Shown: positions 9,073 to 17,940, counted from the stretch's first letter. The stretch is 64,000 bases of DNA from Pseudogracilibacillus sp037892545 (GCF_037892545.1 NZ_JBBKBG010000001.1:124001-188000), one strand, 5' to 3'. Notes: generated by a model from the letters alone, not told the origin. Translations and numbers: made by a program.

Positions 9073-10245
9073 TCACTTTTTCACGTATAAATGTTCATGT
9101 AACTCTTTTTCTAAAAATGGCTTTGCTGTGAGTAAATCACGGAACGACTCATATTTTTTCATAGCAGCTTTCGTACTTTCTTTTCCAGTATAATAAGCTC
9201 GGATTAAAATGTTCTTTGGTGTATGTTCCATATCAATAAACTCTAATAATTGCGTCTCATAGCCAACTAAAGACAATATTTCTGCTCGAATTGCATCTGT
9301 TGCAAGTGCAGCAAATCGTTCTTTCATTAGACCGTGTTGTAATAAAACATCTAATGCTGGTGCATCCATTTGTGAGAATAACTCATGTTGACAACATGGC
9401 ACACTTAAAATAACGTTCGCTCCCCATCTAACTGCCCGAGCTAATGCCATATCTGTCGCTACATCACATGCATGTAATGTGACGACCATATCGACAGAAG
9501 TTTCCTCATTAAAATCATTAATATCCCCAACGAGGAATTGTAAATGTTCGTACTGTAAATCATTCGCAATTTGCTGACAATGTTCGATCACTTCTTTTTT
9601 TAAATCTAATCCTGTTACTTGAATATCATATCCTTTTACGACATGTAAATAATGATATAGTGCAAACGTCAAATAAGATTTTCTGGAACCGAAATCTAAA
9701 ATGCGAACGGTGCGATTTTTTGGTAAATATTCGATTGCATCGTCAATATATTCGATGAATCGATTAATTTGTCGAAATTTATCATAATGTGCTTTTTTTA
9801 TTTGACCAGTTTCCGTTTGCACACCTAAACGAACTAAAAAAGGATGAACCGTGTTTTCATCTAATAAATAATTTTTCTTTCGATTATGCTCTAATGTTGC
9901 TGTTTTCTTTACAACCTCCTTGGTTGTTTTCCACATTACTTTAAACTTTTTAGAAATTTGAATATGAATTTGTTCCGTTTCAAATTGTGCATGCACTTGA
10001 CGGAACTCTTCTAGTAAAGGATCTAAGACGTGTCCGATATCTTTAAGTAATATATTTTCATGTTTCATGATACGTTCATATTGATATTCAAACTGGATGT
10101 ATAATTCATTTTGTAGTGCAATTTTCTTTAAACGGACGCGTTTTAAATCATTCGATTTTTGACGTGGTTGACTTATCGTTCCATGGATAAATAGTTCATT
10201 CATCACTTTTTGAACAAATGTTTCTTTTAATTCATTAAATTCCAT
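9073..10245 (-). CDS. Class I SAM-dependent methyltransferase, target unknown
   Basis: A 390-residue protein. The central Rossmann-type methyltransferase domain shows a motif I variant RILDFGSRKSYLTFALYHYL (about 188-207), QVTGLDLKKE, and the motif VTLHACDVATDMAL followed by VILSVPCCQHE (about 275-300). The PCCQHE block is characteristic of a family annotated only as methyltransferase domain-containing, related to METTL25/RRNAD1-like proteins. The N-terminal 150 residues are charged and may bind RNA or a partner (inference). AGAGGGG precedes the ATG at 10245. It lies on the opposite strand inside the acyl-CoA catabolic cluster, splitting it into two transcription units, and is not obviously part of that pathway. 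Confidence 0.8.
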   Translation of the reverse strand: MEFNELKETFVQKVMNELFIHGTISQPRQKSNDLKRVRLKKIALQNELYIQFEYQYERIMKHENILLKDIGHVLDPLLEEFRQVHAQFETEQIHIQISKKFKVMWKTTKEVVKKTATLEHNRKKNYLLDENTVHPFLVRLGVQTETGQIKKAHYDKFRQINRFIEYIDDAIEYLPKNRTVRILDFGSRKSYLTFALYHYLHVVKGYDIQVTGLDLKKEVIEHCQQIANDLQYEHLQFLVGDINDFNEETSVDMVVTLHACDVATDMALARAVRWGANVILSVPCCQHELFSQMDAPALDVLLQHGLMKERFAALATDAIRAEILSLVGYETQLLEFIDMEHTPKNILIRAYYTGKESTKAAMKKYESFRDLLTAKPFLEKELHEHLYVKK

Positions 10246-10427
10246 AGAAAACCCCTCTTAACTTTTACTTTATGTTTGAAAGTATACCATGTTCTGTAGC
10301 TAGATGGAAGGTATGAGAGAAATAGAATATGTAGACAAAAGTGGGGATTTGTAAGATAATTTTATATGATAGGATAAGGAAAACTTATCTATTCTTTCAT
10401 AGGTGAATAAAGTTAGGAGGAGTTCAC

Positions 10428-11759
10428 ATGAAATGTATTTTAATTGCCAATCGTGGAGAAATAGCTGCGAGAATTATTCGAACATGCAAAAAAATGGATA
10501 TCAAAACAATTGCTATTTATTCTGAAGCAGATCAGCTTGCACCTTATGTTTCTATGGCAGATGAAAGTTATTTAATCGGTGGCAATCAAGTAAATGAAAG
10601 TTATATGAATATGGATAAAATTTTTCAAATAGCAAAAGAACATGAAGTGGATGGCATCCATCCAGGATACGGTTTTATGAGTGAGAATAGTACTTTTGCA
10701 AAAAAATGTGAAGAAGAGGGAATAACGTTTATCGGCCCATCAGGAAGTGTGATGGAGCAAATGGGCGATAAAATTACGGCTCGAAATATGATGGAAAAAG
10801 TTGGTGTACCAATCGCAAAAGGTACGACTGAAGCAATCCCGACGTTAGAAGAAGCGAAGGAAATAGCTAAAAAAATCGGGTATCCAGTCATGTTAAAGGC
10901 TTCTGCAGGAGGTGGCGGTATTGGGATGCAAGTCGTCCATGATGAACAAACATTAAAGACGGCATTCGAAAACAACACGAAACGCGCGCAAATGTTTTTC
11001 GGTAATGGTGCAATGTATATGGAAAAGTATATTGGGGATGCGCGTCATATTGAAATACAACTATTAGCAGATCAGCATGGAAATGTAGTACATTTTTTTG
11101 AACGTGAATGTTCCATTCAACGTCGGAATCAAAAAGTAATCGAGGAAGCACGTGCAATATATATTTCAGAATCTACCCGTAATAAAATGGCAACAATAGC
11201 CGTAGAAGCAATAAAAAAAATTGGCTATACAAATGCAGGGACAATGGAATTTCTCGTTGATAAAGATGAAAATTTCTATTTTTTAGAAATGAATACTCGT
11301 ATTCAAGTGGAACATCCAGTAACGGAAGAAATTACAGGATATGATTTAATTGAACAGCAAATACGGATTGCAAGAGGAGAAACACTATCATTCAATCAAT
11401 CTGATATTACTGCTCAAAATCATTCAATCGAAGTACGGATTTATGCCGAGGACCCAACAACCTTTTTTCCTTCACCTGGCACAATTACAACCTATGTAGA
11501 GCCAAATGATCCAAATGTACGGATGGAATCTGCTGTAACAGAAGGGTATCAAGTAACACCATTTTATGATCCAATGATTGCAAAAGTCATTGTAACGAAG
11601 GAAAATCGTCATGAAGCAATAAAACATTTGATTGGAACGTTACAAAACTATAAAATTGAAGGTATTAAGACAAATATTCCGATGATTTTATCTGTCTTAC
11701 ATGATAAAGCTTTCCAAGAGGGAGCTATTACCATTCATTACGTAGAACAACATGTATAA
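10428..11759 (+). CDS. yngHA: Acetyl/propionyl/methylcrotonyl-CoA carboxylase, biotin carboxylase subunit (YngHA-like)
   Basis: A 443-residue ATP-grasp biotin carboxylase that carboxylates carrier-bound biotin with bicarbonate and ATP. Seen: N-terminal LIANRGEIAARIIRT, HPGYGFMSEN (about 77), the glycine-rich ATP loop KASAGGGGIGM (about 155), the active-site block ECSIQRRNQK and EMNTRIQVEHPVTE (about 288). The separate biotin carrier is encoded directly downstream. With yngE-like carboxyltransferase it would form a three-subunit acyl-CoA carboxylase; methylcrotonyl-CoA is favoured by the cluster, but acetyl- or propionyl-CoA cannot be excluded. AGGAGG precedes the ATG at 10428. Confidence 0.92.
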   Translation: MKCILIANRGEIAARIIRTCKKMDIKTIAIYSEADQLAPYVSMADESYLIGGNQVNESYMNMDKIFQIAKEHEVDGIHPGYGFMSENSTFAKKCEEEGITFIGPSGSVMEQMGDKITARNMMEKVGVPIAKGTTEAIPTLEEAKEIAKKIGYPVMLKASAGGGGIGMQVVHDEQTLKTAFENNTKRAQMFFGNGAMYMEKYIGDARHIEIQLLADQHGNVVHFFERECSIQRRNQKVIEEARAIYISESTRNKMATIAVEAIKKIGYTNAGTMEFLVDKDENFYFLEMNTRIQVEHPVTEEITGYDLIEQQIRIARGETLSFNQSDITAQNHSIEVRIYAEDPTTFFPSPGTITTYVEPNDPNVRMESAVTEGYQVTPFYDPMIAKVIVTKENRHEAIKHLIGTLQNYKIEGIKTNIPMILSVLHDKAFQEGAITIHYVEQHV

Positions 11760-11780
11760 TATATTTGGGAGGAATTTAAT

Positions 11781-11993
11781 ATGACAGAAATTAAAGCAAG
11801 TATGGCAGGAAATATGTGGAAAATCGTAGTAAATGTAGGGGATACTGTAACAGCAGGTCAAGATGTAGCGATTTTGGAATCAATGAAAATGGAAATTCCA
11901 CATCAAACAGAAGTTGCCGGAGAAGTAAAAGAAATTAAAGTAAATGAAGGCGATTTTATAAATGAAGGCGACGTTATTTGCGTCATCGGATAA
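11781..11993 (+). CDS. yngHB: Biotin/lipoyl attachment carrier protein (YngHB-like)
   Basis: A 70-residue stand-alone biotinyl domain. The attachment motif ESMKMEI is present with Lys36 as the biotinylation site, and the second half carries the symmetric EGDFINEGDVICVI hairpin. It shuttles carboxybiotin between the biotin carboxylase and the carboxyltransferase. It lies 21 nt after the biotin carboxylase gene with GGGAGG upstream. The size is normal for YngHB. Confidence 0.93.
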   Translation: MTEIKASMAGNMWKIVVNVGDTVTAGQDVAILESMKMEIPHQTEVAGEVKEIKVNEGDFINEGDVICVIG

Positions 11994-12008
11994 TAGGAGG
12001 CGAACATA

Positions 12009-12788
12009 TTGTCCCAACTTATTGTAACGGAAAAAATAGCTGACAATATATTAGTCGTTACGATTAATCGTCCAAAAGCCGCTAACGCTTTGAGTAAAGC
12101 GACATTACATACATTAAATGAAACAATTGATATGATTCATGCAGATAACTCCATCCGAGCTGTAATCATAACTGGTACAGGAGAAAAGGCCTTTTCAGCT
12201 GGAGCAGACTTAAAAGAACGACGCGACATGAATGAGACAGAAGTTGTCGAGGCTGTTACATATATTGGTGATACAATTAACCGCATCGGACAAATTAAGG
12301 TACCAGTTATCGCTGCACTAAATGGAGTAGCCTTTGGTGGTGGACTAGAATTAGCACTTGCATGTGATATTCGCATTGCAAGTCAACATGTTAAGGTAGG
12401 GTTAACAGAAACATCGTTAGCCATTATTCCAGGTGCTGGTGGAACACAACGATTAACACGTTTAATTGGACTCGGCCAAGCGAAACGACTTATTTATACT
12501 GCCACCCCTGTAACAGCACAAGAGGCATTACAGTTAGGTTTGGTAGAACAAGTGACAGAATCATGCGCAAAAGAAGCAGCAATTAAAATGGCACAAAAAA
12601 TTGCTGCAAACGGTCCGATTGCAGTAAAACAAGCCAAACTGGCCATCACAAATGGGATGGAAACGGATTTACAAACAGCATTACAAATCGAGCGTTTAAG
12701 CTATTTACAAACGATACCGACGAAAGATCGCCTCGAAGGTTTACAAGCGTTTAAAGAAAAGCGCAAACCTAATTATGAGGGGAAATAA
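12009..12788 (+). CDS. yngF: Enoyl-CoA hydratase / methylglutaconyl-CoA hydratase-like (YngF)
   Basis: A 259-residue crotonase-fold enzyme that adds water to an enoyl-CoA. Seen: AFSAGADLKER (oxyanion hole, about residues 61-71), ALNGVAFGGGLELALACDIR (about 99-118) and TETSLAIIPGAGGTQRL (about 134-150), including both glutamates expected in catalytically active hydratases. TTG at 12009 is used, with AGGAGG 8 nt upstream. In the B. subtilis yng cluster the HMG-CoA lyase yngG lies between the biotin carrier and this gene; here only 15 nt separate them and no lyase is present. Confidence 0.9.
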   Translation: MSQLIVTEKIADNILVVTINRPKAANALSKATLHTLNETIDMIHADNSIRAVIITGTGEKAFSAGADLKERRDMNETEVVEAVTYIGDTINRIGQIKVPVIAALNGVAFGGGLELALACDIRIASQHVKVGLTETSLAIIPGAGGTQRLTRLIGLGQAKRLIYTATPVTAQEALQLGLVEQVTESCAKEAAIKMAQKIAANGPIAVKQAKLAITNGMETDLQTALQIERLSYLQTIPTKDRLEGLQAFKEKRKPNYEGK

Positions 12789-12804
12789 TAATAGGAGGTT
12801 TCCT

Positions 12805-14334
12805 ATGAGCTATGTAGATGATTTAAATAAAAGAATAGATACGATTAATAAAGGTGGAAAAGAAAAATACCACGAACAAAATGAGGCAAAAGGAAAATTA
12901 TTCGTTCGCAAACGTTTAGAACGATTATTTGATGAAGGAATCGAAGTAGAAGACGCATTTTTCGCCAATTGCATGGAAGATGATCTACCTTCAGATGGTG
13001 TTGTAACAGGAATTGGAAAAATAAATGGACAAACTGTTTGTGTCATGGCGAACGATTCAACAGTAAAAGCAGGATCATGGGGAAAACGTACCGTTGAGAA
13101 AATCATCCGTATTCAAGAAACAGCATTAAACTTAGAAGTACCAATGCTCTATTTAGTGGACTCAGCTGGTGCTCGAATTACAGATCAAATCGAAATGTTC
13201 CCTGGCAGACGTGGGGCAGGACGTATTTTCCATAATCAAATTAAACTATCTGGACGTGTTCCGCAAATCTGTTTATTATTCGGTCCATCCGCAGCTGGTG
13301 GAGCATATATTCCAGCGTTTAGTGATATCGTTGTCATGGTAGAAGGAAATGCTTCGATGTACCTTGGTTCACCGAGAATGGCAGAAATGGTCATTGGAGA
13401 AAAGGTGACATTAGAAGAAATGGGTGGAGCAAAAATGCACTGTTCTGTTTCTGGGTGTGGAGATGTACTAGTTCAAACAGAAGAAGAAGCATTACAGTTT
13501 GCTCGTAAATATTTAACGTATTTCCCACAAAATTTCCGTCATAAACCAAAAGCTATACAATCTGTAGAAACAAAAGTGATGGAAAAAGATATTACAGATA
13601 TCATTCCAGAAAATCAAAATGTTCCTTTTGATATGTATGAGTTAATTAATCGTATCATTGATGAAGATTCTTTTTGTGAAATTAAAAAATTATTTGCTGG
13701 AGAATTAATTACCGGTTTTGCACGTTTAGAAGGAAAAGCGATTGGCATTATCGCCAACCAACCGCGTGTAAAAGGAGGAGTTTTATTCCCAGATTCAGCC
13801 GATAAAGCGGCTAAATTCGTCCAATTATGTGATGCATTTAATATTCCATTACTTTTCTTAATGGATGTTCCAGGATTTATGATTGGGACGAAAGTGGAAC
13901 AACAAGGAATTATTCGTCATGGAGCAAAAATGCTTGCATCGATGAGTGAAGCGACGGTACCGAAAATTTCTCTCGTTGTCCGTAAAGCATATGGAGCAGG
14001 CCTTTATGCTATGGCAGGACCAGCATTTGAAACAGATGCAACTTTAGCATATCCAACCGCACAAATTGCTGTTATGGGGCCTGAAGCGGCGATTAATGCT
14101 GTATATGCAAATAAAATTGCCTCTTTACCAGAAGAAGAACGCCGTGATTTTATATTACAAAAACAAGCAGAATATAAAGACGATATCGACGTATTTCGTT
14201 TGGCATCTGAACTTGTCATTGATGATATTATTCAGCCGAATGAAACGAGAAAACAACTAGCTAAACGATTTGACATGTATGAATCGAAGAATTATCATTT
14301 CACAGATCGTAAACATGGTGTATATCCAGTATAA
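12805..14334 (+). CDS. yngE: Acyl-CoA carboxylase carboxyltransferase subunit (YngE-like)
   Basis: A 509-residue carboxyltransferase with fused N and C crotonase-like halves, moving CO2 from carboxybiotin to an acyl-CoA. Seen: LVDSAGARITDQIEMFPGRRGAGRIF split around residue 125-150, FGPSAAGGAYIPAFSD (about 165), and C-half FLMDVPGFMIGTKVEQQGIIRHGAKML around 352 with VRKAYGAGLYAM. Start ATG 12805 sits 6 nt after AGGAGG (12793-12798); an in-frame ATG at 12775 overlaps yngF and lacks a ribosome site. It belongs with the upstream biotin carboxylase and carrier, and the length of the QIEMFPG region resembles methylcrotonyl-CoA carboxylase subunits. A terminator follows. Confidence 0.9.
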   Translation: MSYVDDLNKRIDTINKGGKEKYHEQNEAKGKLFVRKRLERLFDEGIEVEDAFFANCMEDDLPSDGVVTGIGKINGQTVCVMANDSTVKAGSWGKRTVEKIIRIQETALNLEVPMLYLVDSAGARITDQIEMFPGRRGAGRIFHNQIKLSGRVPQICLLFGPSAAGGAYIPAFSDIVVMVEGNASMYLGSPRMAEMVIGEKVTLEEMGGAKMHCSVSGCGDVLVQTEEEALQFARKYLTYFPQNFRHKPKAIQSVETKVMEKDITDIIPENQNVPFDMYELINRIIDEDSFCEIKKLFAGELITGFARLEGKAIGIIANQPRVKGGVLFPDSADKAAKFVQLCDAFNIPLLFLMDVPGFMIGTKVEQQGIIRHGAKMLASMSEATVPKISLVVRKAYGAGLYAMAGPAFETDATLAYPTAQIAVMGPEAAINAVYANKIASLPEEERRDFILQKQAEYKDDIDVFRLASELVIDDIIQPNETRKQLAKRFDMYESKNYHFTDRKHGVYPV

Positions 14335-14340
14335 TTCTAT

Positions 14341-14380
14341 ACCTCTAGAAAATGATGGGAATTTTCTAGAGGTAATTTTT
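14341..14380 (+). terminator. Terminator after the yng cluster
   Basis: A 13-bp perfect stem (ACCTCTAGAAAAT / ATTTTCTAGAGGT), 7-nt loop, then AATTTTT. Confidence 0.9.
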
Positions 14381-14503
14381 ATAACATGAAGGAAGTTTCC
14401 AATAATATTATTATGTAAACTGACTAAACAAATCATTTTTATCTACATAGAACATTTGATATGATGAATAGTATGAATAGAGAGATGAAGGGATGAAGCG
14501 TAT

Positions 14504-14965
14504 ATGGAAGATCGTTTATTTCGAGATGCGATGGGAAGGTTTGCAACGGGGATTACAATCGTTACAATAAATGATGAAGGTGAAGATAGAGGGATGACAG
14601 TAAATGCGTTTATGTCTATTTCCTTAGAACCAAAATTGATTGCGATTTCAATCGACCATACAGCTAGTATGTATGAAAAATTAATGAAGGCAGAAACCTT
14701 CGGGGTAAGTGTGCTTCAAGACAATCAACAAGATTATTCCATGATTTTTGCACGACAAAAAGAAGCGGATCGACCTATCCCGTTTGAATACTTAGACGGT
14801 GTACCGGTAATTGAAAATAGTTTAGCTGCGCTATCTTGTAAAGTATATAATAAAGTAGAAGCAGGAGACCATACAATTATTCTCGGAGAAGTAACCGAAT
14901 TAAAAATAGAAAGTGGAGAACCTGTTATTTTCTACAGTGGTAAATATAGAAATTTACATTCATAA
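14504..14965 (+). CDS. Flavin reductase-like domain protein
   Basis: A 153-residue protein of the flavin reductase / FMN-binding split-barrel family. The N-terminal pattern FRDAMGRFATGITIVT and the following GMTVNAFMSISLEPKLIAISID are typical, and HTIILGEV and PVIFYSGKYRNL close the domain. Family members reduce FMN or FAD with NAD(P)H and usually supply a two-component monooxygenase; no monooxygenase partner lies nearby, so the partner is unknown. Single gene, with its own terminator. Confidence 0.87.
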   Translation: MEDRLFRDAMGRFATGITIVTINDEGEDRGMTVNAFMSISLEPKLIAISIDHTASMYEKLMKAETFGVSVLQDNQQDYSMIFARQKEADRPIPFEYLDGVPVIENSLAALSCKVYNKVEAGDHTIILGEVTELKIESGEPVIFYSGKYRNLHS

Positions 14966-14980
14966 CATATATGACATATA

Positions 14981-15024
14981 AAAAAAGATCTTATTACTCA
15001 GAACAGAGTAGATAGGATCTTTTT
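14981..15024. terminator. Bidirectional terminator between flavin reductase and metI
   Basis: Stem AAAAAGATC / GGATCTTTTT with an inner TACTC/GAGTA pairing, flanked by A and T runs. It serves both converging transcripts. Confidence 0.8.
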
Positions 15025-15037
15025 CATATGTGAAACA

Positions 15038-15694
15038 TCATTTTCTTAATTTTACGGCAATAAAATTACCGATCGATTGCATAATTTGAACGATAATAAT
15101 TAATGTAATCACTGTCACGAGCATAATAAAGGAGTCGAATCTTTCATATCCATAACTTATTGCCAAATCTCCAATTCCTCCACCACCAACTGCACCCGCC
15201 ATAGCAGTTGCACTTAATAAACTAATTGAAGCAGTAGTTAAACTTAATACTAAAGAACCCAATGCTTCAGGTAATAAAAAATACCATATTGTTTGTAATG
15301 GGGTTGCTCCCATAGAAGTTGCGGCTTCTATAATTCCGTCATCTACTTCTAATATAGAGTTTTCCACTAATCTCGCAATAAAAGGTGCGACATATACTAT
15401 TAAAGGCACAATAGCTGCTGATGTTCCAATGGATGTACCTGTAATAAATCTTGTAAATGGTATGATTGCAACGAGTAAAATAATAAATGGCAAAGAGCGG
15501 AACATATTAATTATCGGATTCAGTAAATTAAAAACGACCTTGTTTTGTAAAATGCCATTCGGTTTTGTAACTACTAGTAAAATACCTAATGGAATCCCAA
15601 TGATAGACCCTACAACTAAAGAAAAACCAACCATGTAAAATGTATCTACCATCGCTTGAATAAATTGTTCCGTTGTAACGGTTGTTTCAAACAT
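15038..15694 (-). CDS. metI: Methionine ABC transporter permease MetI
   Basis: A 218-residue membrane permease with five or six transmembrane helices. The EAA loop (EAATSMGATPLQTIWYFLLP, about residues 130-149) contacts the MetN ATPase. The family imports L-methionine, D-methionine and methionine sulfoxide. Its start overlaps the end of metN by 8 bases, so the two are translationally coupled. The substrate-binding lipoprotein gene metQ is not in this operon but divergent from metN. Confidence 0.94.
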   Translation of the reverse strand: MFETTVTTEQFIQAMVDTFYMVGFSLVVGSIIGIPLGILLVVTKPNGILQNKVVFNLLNPIINMFRSLPFIILLVAIIPFTRFITGTSIGTSAAIVPLIVYVAPFIARLVENSILEVDDGIIEAATSMGATPLQTIWYFLLPEALGSLVLSLTTASISLLSATAMAGAVGGGGIGDLAISYGYERFDSFIMLVTVITLIIIVQIMQSIGNFIAVKLRK

Positions 15695-16709
15695 TTCTTC
15701 CTACCTCCTGATACGTCATATTATTCGATTTTATATATTGTAAACCGTTTTGGATGTCATTTTCCGTACCTAAAAGATGTAGTACCATAAAACCTACTTG
15801 ATCATCTTTAATTTCATCCATCGACGCATAAACCATATCCACATCTAATTGAAATTCTTTACTAAGGGTGCTTACTAATGTACCTGTTTGATCGTTGATA
15901 AATGGTATTTGTATGAATACTCCATCTTTCTTTTTTTCCATTAATGTATAAATGGAACTTGGTATGTTACGATGAACAACTGTCTCCACAAATTTTTCTG
16001 TTGAAGCATGCTTAGGTTCTTTAAACACATCGATTACATCTCCAGTTTCAATAATTTTCCCATCTTCCATTACTGCAACTCGATGACATATTTTTTTAAT
16101 AATGTTCATATCATGTGCTATCATGACAATCGTTATATTATATGTTTCATTAATTTTCTTTAATAAATCTAAAACAGAATCTGTTGTTTGTGGATCTAAT
16201 GCTGATGTTGCTTCATCACATAATAAAATAGACGGATTTGTAGCTAAAGCACGGGCAATCCCAACACGCTGCTTCTGGCCACCAGAAAGCTGACTTGGAT
16301 AATCATTTGCTTTATCTTCCAAGCCGACAAAACTGAGTAATTCCATAACTCTTTCACGAATAGCTTGTTTATTCTGCTTTTCTAAAATGAGTGGAATAGC
16401 AACATTTTGAAAAATTGTTTTCGTTTGTAATAAATTAAAATGCTGAAAAATCATTCCAATATTTTTACGAACTTGACGTAACTGTTGTTTTTTTAATGCG
16501 TGTAATGCTTCACCTTCTACTATTACTTTCCCAGAGGTCGGTCGTTCTAAAAAATTAATTGTACGAATTAACGTACTTTTACCTGCACCACTTAATCCAA
16601 TCACTCCAAATATATCTCCCTTATTTATGTGTAAGGAAATATTATGTAATGCTTTTATTTCTTTATCTTTTACTTTAAATACTTTCGTTACATCTTCTAA
16701 CTTAATCAT
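15687..16709 (-). CDS. metN: Methionine ABC transporter ATP-binding protein MetN
   Basis: A 340-residue ABC ATPase: Walker A GLSGAGKST (about 38-46), Q-loop IFQHFN, signature LSGGQKQR, Walker B ILLCDEATSALD, and switch His in IVMIAHDM. A C-terminal NIL (ACT-like) domain of about 80 residues, typical of MetN, senses methionine and inhibits transport when the internal pool is high. ATG 16709 is preferred (GGGGAG just upstream, and homologues start at this MIxLxDV); the ATG at 16721 would place the ribosome site inside the gene. It is followed by metI. Confidence 0.94.
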   Translation of the reverse strand: MIKLEDVTKVFKVKDKEIKALHNISLHINKGDIFGVIGLSGAGKSTLIRTINFLERPTSGKVIVEGEALHALKKQQLRQVRKNIGMIFQHFNLLQTKTIFQNVAIPLILEKQNKQAIRERVMELLSFVGLEDKANDYPSQLSGGQKQRVGIARALATNPSILLCDEATSALDPQTTDSVLDLLKKINETYNITIVMIAHDMNIIKKICHRVAVMEDGKIIETGDVIDVFKEPKHASTEKFVETVVHRNIPSSIYTLMEKKKDGVFIQIPFINDQTGTLVSTLSKEFQLDVDMVYASMDEIKDDQVGFMVLHLLGTENDIQNGLQYIKSNNMTYQEVGRNV

Positions 16710-16749
16710 TTTTCTCCCCATTTCTAACAGACAATAAATCTATAAACAT

Positions 16750-16778
16750 AGTATAGCGATTAATTCATATAAAATCAA
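16750..16778 (-). promoter_or_regulatory. sigma-A promoter of metNI
   Basis: Reverse strand: TTGATT (16778-16773), 17-nt spacer, TATACT (16755-16750). The spacer contains an operator-like ATATGAATTAATC (16770-16758). Confidence 0.65.
16758..16770. promoter_or_regulatory. operator-like motif in the metNI promoter spacer
   Basis: GATTAATTCATAT resembles half of the palindrome at 16832-16847 (GATTAAT then CATAT). Its position between -35 and -10 would suit a repressor. No known regulator is recognised. Confidence 0.35.
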
Positions 16779-16799
16779 TCTGAATTATACGCATTAAAA

Positions 16800-16828
16800 T
16801 TGACAGGCGCAAATTTCATGTTTATAAT
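16800..16828 (+). promoter_or_regulatory. perfect-consensus sigma-A promoter of metQ
   Basis: TTGACA (16800-16805), exactly 17 nt, TATAAT (16823-16828): all twelve consensus positions match with ideal spacing. A promoter this strong usually needs a repressor, and a palindrome sits right after the -10. Confidence 0.85.
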
Positions 16829-16831
16829 TCT

Positions 16832-16847
16832 ATATGATTAATCATAT
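16832..16847. promoter_or_regulatory. palindromic operator candidate at the metQ start site
   Basis: ATATGATTAATCATAT is a perfect 16-bp palindrome beginning 4 nt after the metQ -10 box, covering the expected transcription start. Regulator unknown. Confidence 0.5.
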
Positions 16848-16878
16848 GAAATTAATAGGGATTAAAGGGGAGAAAAAA

Positions 16879-17703
16879 ATGAAGAAATGGATGTTTTTGT
16901 TTATTAGTGTCACAGTTTTATTTGTGTTAGCTGCATGCGGAAACGATAATAATGAAGAAGGAGAAGAGAAAACGACTATAAAAGTCGGAACATCACCAGG
17001 ACCTTATAGTGAATTATTTTTAAATGGAATTAAACCAATCTTAGAAGAAAATGGTTATACGATTGAAACAGTTGAATTTACAGAATTACTACAAGCAGAC
17101 ATTGCTTTAGATGAAGGGTCTATCGACTTAAACGTTGATCAACATACAGCATATTATACAAATTTTAATGAAGAAAAAAATGCCAACTTAACAAAAGTAA
17201 CACCAATTCCAACGGTTCCAACAGGTATTTTTCCTGGGAAGAAGGATTCTTTAGATGACATTTCTGAAGGGGATAGTATTGCTATTCCAAAGGATCCATC
17301 CAATGCTGCTCGTGCTTATGCTTTATTACAAAAAGCAGAACTTATTACGTTAAAAGACGATGTAGAATTAATAAAAGTAACACAAAATGATATTGTTGAA
17401 AATAAATATGATTTAAATATACAGGAAATGGATTCTGCGCAAATACCGAGAGCATTAGATGATGTTGATTATGGAATTATTCCTGGTAGTATCGTCTATG
17501 CATCTGGATTAAATCCAGCTGAAAGTTTATTATTTGAAGATATTTTAAAAGATTTAGAATTAGTAGCAGTAGTCGATGAAAAAAATGCGGATACAGAATG
17601 GGCCAAAGCGATAAAAGATGCCTATGAATCAGATGAGTTCAAACAATTTATGGAAAAAGAGAACGAAGACGAATATTGGTTTATTCCAGAAGAAATTAAA
17701 TAA
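16879..17703 (+). CDS. metQ: Methionine-binding lipoprotein MetQ
   Basis: A 274-residue substrate-binding lipoprotein of the NlpA family, exported and anchored outside the membrane to deliver methionine to MetNI. The signal peptide begins MKKWMFLF and ends at the lipobox LAAC with Cys20 as the lipidation site. The mature part shows KVGTSPGPYSEL and VDQHTAYYTNFN blocks typical of MetQ. ATG 16879 is chosen because AAAGGGGAG (16865-16872) precedes it and it gives a normal signal peptide; an in-frame ATG at 16834 does not. It diverges from metNI rather than following it. Confidence 0.93.
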   Translation: MKKWMFLFISVTVLFVLAACGNDNNEEGEEKTTIKVGTSPGPYSELFLNGIKPILEENGYTIETVEFTELLQADIALDEGSIDLNVDQHTAYYTNFNEEKNANLTKVTPIPTVPTGIFPGKKDSLDDISEGDSIAIPKDPSNAARAYALLQKAELITLKDDVELIKVTQNDIVENKYDLNIQEMDSAQIPRALDDVDYGIIPGSIVYASGLNPAESLLFEDILKDLELVAVVDEKNADTEWAKAIKDAYESDEFKQFMEKENEDEYWFIPEEIK

Positions 17704-17714
17704 ACACAATGAAA

Positions 17715-17747
17715 GAGGGGTTTTAGTAAAAGCTAAAACTCCTTTTT
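17715..17747 (+). terminator. Terminator after metQ
   Basis: 10-bp stem GGGGTTTTAG / CTAAAACTCC (one G-T pair) with a 6-nt loop, followed by T5. Confidence 0.85.
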
Positions 17748-17940
17748 CTATACGTGTAAATAATGTAGAAGCAAATAATTTACATGAAAAAATAGGAAAG
17801 TACTATTTTACTAGATAAACAGCACTTGTTCTCGTATAATAATTGGTATCAATTCATTTCATGAATATGACAATTATGTGAAGAAATAAAGAATCTTTTT
17901 GTCCATCATGATGTATGAACGTACAAAGGAGATTGTTGCA

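Noticed and set aside
10625..10978. 117-aa antisense ORF within the biotin carboxylase gene
   Set aside because: Shadow ORF opposite a strongly conserved coding frame, without a ribosome site.
12775..12804. Upstream start for yngE at 12775
   Set aside because: It overlaps yngF and lies before the AGGAGG that correctly serves the ATG at 12805.
16722..16878. S-box (SAM) riboswitch before metN or metQ
   Set aside because: Only about 170 bp separate the divergent genes, both promoters are inside it, and leaders of 40-50 nt cannot hold an S-box.
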